Shown: positions 59,044 to 64,000 of the stretch, in pieces
Numbering within the stretch: the stretch's first letter is position 1
Layout: every line of letters begins with the position of its first letter
DNA from: Channallabes apus
Taxonomy: Eukaryota > Chordata > Actinopteri > Siluriformes > Clariidae
Direction: 5' to 3'
Length of the DNA stretch: 64,000 nt
Assembly: GCA_030522415.1 (NCBI GenBank)
Contig: CM060115.1
Coordinates: 13,231,315-13,295,314, forward strand
The notes under the pieces: generated by a model
What the model was told of the DNA's origin: nothing
The model's input: the letters and a program-made list of their open reading frames with translations, nothing else
Databases searched by the model: none
Program-made: the position numbers and the translations under genes

Positions 59044-59771
59044 AGTGGAACCTTGGTTTACGAGTAATGCGATTTGCAAGATTTTTTTAAATAAATCTTG
59101 ACTTGGAAAAACGAGCATTGTCTTGGTTTACGAGCTGCGAGTATCATGTATCACACATGCGCTTCTTGTTTTGACACCGAGCGTCACGTCATCACAACTG
59201 AGCCAACATTTTTTTTTTTCTCTCTCGATTGTAAAATTGTCTCCCCTGCTGGGTGAATACACACACGCGCGCGCACACATTAACAGAGACCGTTTTTAAA
59301 ACCATTTAAAAATTTGCAAGGAACATCGCTAGTCACACTCGCGTGAGCGCATACTACCGGAATCACTGCTGTAAAGTAAAAAAAATAAATGTATTAACCA
59401 GCTCCTCACCTTTGAAAACAGTCGCGACAGAGCAGAGTTTGTGTGTGTTTGTTTGGAGGGGGGTGGGGCTCTAAAGCCGAGACCTATCGTGTGTGTGTGT
59501 GGGGGGGGGGCTGTAAACGCGAGCGTGTGTAAGTGAATGAGCACACACTCGCTCGCGTTTACAGCCCCCTTCTCTCAGGTTCCCAAACAAACACACAGAT
59601 ACTCTTCCCTGTCGCGATTGTTTTCAAAGGTTAGGAGCTGGTTAATTTGTTTGTTGTTTTACTTTAAATTAGTGATTCCGTTAGTATACGCTCACGTGGG
59701 TGACTAGCAAATGTTCCTTGCTAATTTTTAAACGGCTTTAAAATGGTCTCTGCGTTAATGTGTGCACGCAC

Positions 59772-59834
<63 letters not shown>

Positions 59835-60071
59835 CGCCTGCATGCACAAACGGAAACAGACATCTGTCGGGATTTATTTTTTTAAAGGTAAAGTGCAGGT
59901 TAATTTGTGTTATTTTTACTTATTATTTTTATGCATTTCTTTTTTTGGGCTGTAGAATGAATAATTTGAGTTTCCATTATCTCCTATGGAAAATAAAATT
60001 TGGTTTACGAGTGTTTTGGAATACGAGCCCACTTCCGGAACGAATTATACTCGTAATCCGAGGTTCCACTG
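59044..60071. mobile_element. Large fold-back DNA transposon, ~1.03 kb
   Basis: Ends CAGTGGAACCTTGGTTTACG and its inverted equivalent (CGAGGTTCCACTG), flanked by TA on both sides. Long internal inverted arms run from about 59268-59540 and 59550-59765, meeting at a centre near 59545. The end motif resembles pogo/Tigger-type elements. No transposase. Confidence 0.75.
59777..59833. repeat. (CA)n microsatellite, ~57 bp
   Basis: Pure CA run inside the right arm of the fold-back element. Confidence 0.92.
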
Positions 60072-60488
60072 TACGAGGTTTGGTTCAAGCTGACGGCAAT
60101 GCCTCGTCAACTGTTCATTTACATTTACGCCCTTATCCAGCGCGACTTAGATTTTTATCAGTGACAACTTGGTGGTGCTCGGGTTTGATCAGTAGTCTTA
60201 ATGCTTTTCCTTTCCCTCCTCCTCTGTTTTTACATCGCTCTGCTCTGTTCTGACAGCAGAGGGCCAGAGATGCCCTATTTTGTCATTACTGAAATTGTGG
60301 GGGGGGGGGCATTGGAGGAGAAGGACAGGGTGGACGGAAAAGAGGGACAGGAGCGCGTCCTCGCCGAAATGTCCACATGAAAGAGTTTATTTGGAGGACA
60401 GGGGCTTCCTCCTCACAGCTGCGCTTCAAAGTGCTGCAAAACACTTTACTCTTTCCAGCGCCAGGCTGGGGGTGGAAATCTGGAAAGA

Positions 60489-60521
<33 letters not shown>

Positions 60522-60593
60522 GTGTGTGTGTGTGTGTGTGTTCGAAGGGGAAGGGGCTCTGGGGAAGCAGAGAGTTGTAAGTGTGAACAAACG

Positions 60594-60607
60594 GTCTCCA
60601 TGGCGAC
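60594..60607. promoter_or_regulatory. RFX X-box-like motif
   Basis: GTCTCCATGGCGAC, a near-palindrome matching the GTNNCCATGGNNAC form of the RFX site, with imperfect half sites. Confidence 0.45.
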
Positions 60608-60659
60608 AGCGGGCTGCCGTAGTGATGGATGGAGTGAGGAGGAGATCAGCCTGAGTTTG

Positions 60660-60900
60660 CAGATTTTCTTTTTTTTTTTTTCTCTCTTTCTTCTCTTCCA
60701 TCCTTTTCTTTCAGTTATGCTGCTTTTTTTTTCTCCAGGTCTCTTCCCAACTTTTCTCTTTATTTTTTGATCTCTTTGTTTTTTTTTTATTCTGTCTTTC
60801 TTCTCATCTTTCCTATTTTCAAATTCTTTTCTCATCTCCTGGTCATCCTCTTTCTTTCTTAATCCCTTTTTTCATTCTCTTTTCTTCTCTTCTCACAGTC
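60660..60900. repeat. Pyrimidine-rich tract
   Basis: About 240 bp of T and C runs on the plus strand. All ORFs on the opposite strand are Lys/Glu/Arg low-complexity. Confidence 0.7.
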
Positions 60901-60994
60901 TGCAGGTCGCTATATAGTGCTGGTTGCATTAACGTAAATGAATGAGACAGACTGACAAACAGCCTCCGCTGTAAGTCTTAATTTGCTTTCATTA

Positions 60995-61029
<35 letters not shown>

Positions 61030-61559
61030 CGCAGCCAGGTGCCTTCACACAAGTGTGTATTAAATAACAGGAGTTTGGATAAAATCATGAAAAAGTTGAA
61101 ACATGGACACGTACACGATTTGTCCCTGTCCTTCACGCCCCCCTTCCTTCAATGCGTTTTTACTTTTGTACAGATGCATACAGATGTTGTCCTCTTTTTA
61201 ATATGTAATTAACTAACGCACAACTATTGAAAGTTTTGCAACGCGGGACGACTGAAAGATTCATCTTTTGAGGGACCGTTCAGGACTTCTATCGCCAAGA
61301 TAAATAATTCTAATCAAATATTAAGCAAACATGTACACGTTACCACGCGAACCCGTTCACCCAGAAACCAGTTACGTTGTGAGAATATCTGAGTGCAAAA
61401 TAAGTTTCTTTCTTTTTCTTTTTTAAGTTTCAAGGAAAATATAGTTTAAAATAATTAGCAGATTTGTTATAACAGCTGTCAGAACTCCAACATTTCTTAT
61501 AGTAATGTCTCAACAAAAAAACGGTAATAACTGTAAAATATCCCCAGAAGTAATAACTC

Positions 61560-61915
61560 GACTACGCTGCCCTGCCAAAAAAAAAAGTCACCGCATTAGA
61601 TGGGTCAAGTTATTGGCCTGAAACAAAGAAGATTTTGAAATGACTGGAATTGTAACTGATCTCCAAGACGTTAGCAAAGCCGGGAAGGATAGAGCTGAAC
61701 TGTCACGAAAAAAAATAAATAAATCATGCAAGATCACTGAAACACATTATGATCTGTGGTGCTTCAGTCACTCAGGTCGAGACTCAGCAGCAACATGTGG
61801 CAATAAAATGAAGTCAGCTGACGACCTGAATGGACTAAATGAGCAGGTTTTCACATCTATGGAGTTTTTCTTCTTCCCTCATGGCACAGAGAATATTCCA
61901 GAACGTTCCTGAAAC
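61560..61915 (+). pseudogene. Tc1-type transposase relic (fragment 3 of 3)
   Basis: Starts near a TIR-like GCCAAAAAAAAAAGTCACC and contains GRDSAATCGNKMKSADDLNG, the same block as at 3.86 and 43.5 kb, then FFPHGTENIPE. Internal deletions and frame breaks. Confidence 0.68.
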
Positions 61916-62009
61916 GCATGAATGGACGTGATGTCATCGGCTCGACTCTTCTTTGTGTTTAATGAACTAGGCGCATACTGCCATCTGCTGTATCGGAGGG
62001 TGAAAAACA

Positions 62010-62466
62010 CGCACGCATAATATATCGAAAAATTATCGTTATCGCGATAATGGTATACGCAATATCTGTATTGCAAAGAATTGCGATAAATGAAAGCGAT
62101 GAGTGTATGGTTACACGTAAATAAAAAGTAATGTTTGAAAGTAATTCATATTGTGTTGGCAGGTTTATAGTAACAGCAAACCAGAAGTCAGAATATCTGC
62201 TGAGGGGTTTAAGTCATTCATAGTGTTTTGAAGTCTAAATATTTGCAACTTCCTTGACGTATAGTTTCTTTTTAGCCTGAATTAGATCACACGAATATCT
62301 ATTACCTGTTTATTTTAGTATGATCATTACATATATAAATTATTTTAAAAAAATACCCGATAATAATAATAAATTGCATTTCTGTAGGGAAATGTTATAT
62401 TGCAAGAAATATCGTTATCGCAGTATTCAACAATATCGCATATTTTCCTAATATCGTGTAGCCTTA
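62010..62466. mobile_element. Intact-ended copy of the TAGGGCTGCAC-type element
   Basis: Inverted relative to 19324-21649 and lacking the hAT insertion. It carries a single CTGTAGGG-like empty site where the other copy has CCCTAGAG duplicated. Confidence 0.7.
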
Positions 62467-63115
62467 ACGTAAACACTTGGCCAGTACGGGAGGAGGAGGA
62501 GGGGGGGAGCAACCCTTCCTCTTCATGAAATAAATCGATGTGGAAGTGCCCTGTAGAGTCCACTGACCCTGACGGTACTCTATCGCTGCTCATACAGCCG
62601 TTTAAGGTGTGTGTTCTGTAAGCGTGTGTATGTTGAGTATCAGCGTGTGGTGTTTAGTCGATTATCAGCGCACACACCCAGCAGTTTGGAAAAGTCATCG
62701 TGTCGGAGTTGTTGATTTTGGAACGCAGAGGAGAAATGCAAGCTTCCCCCCCCCCCCCCCCCCCCCTCCTCCTCCTCCCTTACACTCTTTCCTTTTCTCC
62801 AGCTTTTCCCTGATTTACTTTTATTTTATTTATTCGTTGACTCTCCGGAGTCTCAAAGTTCCTGAAAGTAACTCCACAAATAATCGCAGAGGAGATACAG
62901 TGTATATAATTGGAGCTGCGCTGTTCTCCAATCCCCCATACCCCTCCCCCCACCCCCCCAATAACACCCGAGTAATTACCCCTCCTTCCTCCCCCCTTAA
63001 GCCCGAGAGACTGAAATGAATAGGTTACGTATTTATTGTTGTAAGTTTCTGGTTAATGTGAGATAGACGGCTCGCTCTGGGGACAGCATTGTTTGGTTTG
63101 GGAAGTATTCTGCCG

Positions 63116-63170
63116 GTCGCCTAGCAACAGGCTCCTGGAAACGGGAGTGGACTGTGTTGCTACTGGCAAC
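63116..63170. promoter_or_regulatory. Pair of RFX X-box motifs
   Basis: GTCGCCTAGCAAC (63116-63128) fits the X-box consensus GTNRCC-N(0-3)-RGYAAC perfectly with a 1-bp spacer. GTTGCTACTGGCAAC (63156-63170) fits with one mismatch and a 3-bp spacer. The centres are about 41 bp apart in a repeat-free block. The putative host gene is itself an RFX factor. Confidence 0.6.
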
Positions 63171-63689
63171 GGTTGTTGCTCTGCAAACAATGTGGGCCGG
63201 AGCGCAAACAAGAGCCAAGACCGTGGGCTCCTGCGCTTAATTGAACATCTGCATGTGTTTTTTTTTTTTTTTTTCTTTCTTTTTCTTTAACTTTGCTTCC
63301 CTTTAATAACAAGTGACAGACGCCCCTTTAACCATGGTCTTACGAGTAACAACTTTATTTACATAGCACGTTTTTTAAAATTATAATATTTTTTTATCTG
63401 TTTCAAAAGGAAAGTGCTTTAACAGAGTGCGCAGGAATTCTAACAAGTGAGTGAAGAAAGGAAAACATGTGACTGGGAGTAAGAGAAGAAAATAACAATA
63501 ATAATAATGATGATATTAATGATGTGATTTAATTCCCCCATCGTTCTCCTTTAACACCTGATCGTTACTGTGGAGCTGACGAGCATGATGTACAGTAAGA
63601 GGATCTTTTCTCCTCACGTTCAGAGGGGAACAGCATCGGGTTGACTCGCACACACGAGAGAGAGAGAGAGAGCGAGCGTGTGTGTATAC

Positions 63690-64000
63690 TGTAACGAGGC
63701 CCGTCCGTGGTCGCCGCACCCCTTTCCGTCCCGCATCCCAGACGAGCTCGGCCTCCCGCCGCCCGCTGCTTTTGTTCTGACCCGAGCAGCTGGTTGGGAA
63801 TTTAATGTGGCTTTTAACCTGGGCGAGACGCCCGCACAGAGACCGAGCGTCCCGGACCTCCAGCCCTGCACTCTTCACACGCTCGCTCACACTTAATTAA
63901 AGTTCTGCTCGGGAGCTCCCTCAGGACAAAAGCACCGTCTGAAGGGCGCCAGTAAAAAGTCCCTCTGTTCCTCAAGCACTTCAGGGCAGAAGTAGCACCT
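63690..64000. other. GC-rich unique block at the window edge
   Basis: CpG-containing, non-repetitive sequence (GTCGCCGCACC, GGGCGAGACGCCCG). It could be an alternative promoter, exon or enhancer; nothing decides. Confidence 0.3.

Noticed and set aside
60426..60835. Lys/Arg-rich minus-strand ORFs
   Set aside because: Translation of a pyrimidine-rich tract plus a CA repeat.
62609..63019. 136-codon ORF with a poly-Pro run
   Set aside because: The Pro run comes from a poly-C tract; flanking residues show no conserved domain.

Overview
The window is nuclear DNA of a teleost fish. It shows spliced vertebrate genes, dense CA/GT microsatellites, and many fish-type transposon relics (Tc1, mariner, hAT, PIF/Harbinger, tRNA-derived SINEs). 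The repeat families resemble those of catfishes, but the order cannot be fixed from sequence alone.

The one gene I can reconstruct completely is a bubblegum-type long-chain acyl-CoA synthetase, most likely acsbg2, on the minus strand. Fifteen exons join in frame from an ATG at 30161 down to a TAA at 7214 and give 734 residues. A CCAAT and GC-box promoter lies just upstream at 30.28-30.40 kb, and a probable 3' UTR extends to about 5.0 kb. Its introns hold nested transposons (19.3-23.5 kb), a mariner relic, a purine-rich tract and minisatellites. Many CA/GT repeats sit directly against its splice sites.

From 30.4 to 45 kb there is a 40-copy 19-bp satellite, several transposon relics and a small plus-strand gene at 38.47-40.12 kb. 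That gene has six inferred exons and 161 aa, with an F-box-like segment and a Cys-rich tail. It lies in a 3.2-kb segment bracketed by two identical 72-bp direct repeats (37508-37579 and 40826-40897). The right-hand repeat sits in a dense CCAAT/GC-box/CRE promoter-like block.

At 45.0-45.4 kb a CpG-rich block looks like a promoter and noncoding first exon reading right. The head-to-head position beside acsbg2 matches the vertebrate ACSBG2-RFX2 arrangement, so the rest of the window (45.4-64 kb) may be first-intron sequence of rfx2; no coding exon of it is visible. This tract contains RFX X-box-like motifs at 60.59 and 63.12-63.17 kb, a 35-bp tandem array carrying a CCAAT box in every unit (50.25-50.41 kb), complex unique blocks that could be conserved noncoding elements, and a large fold-back transposon at 59.04-60.07 kb.
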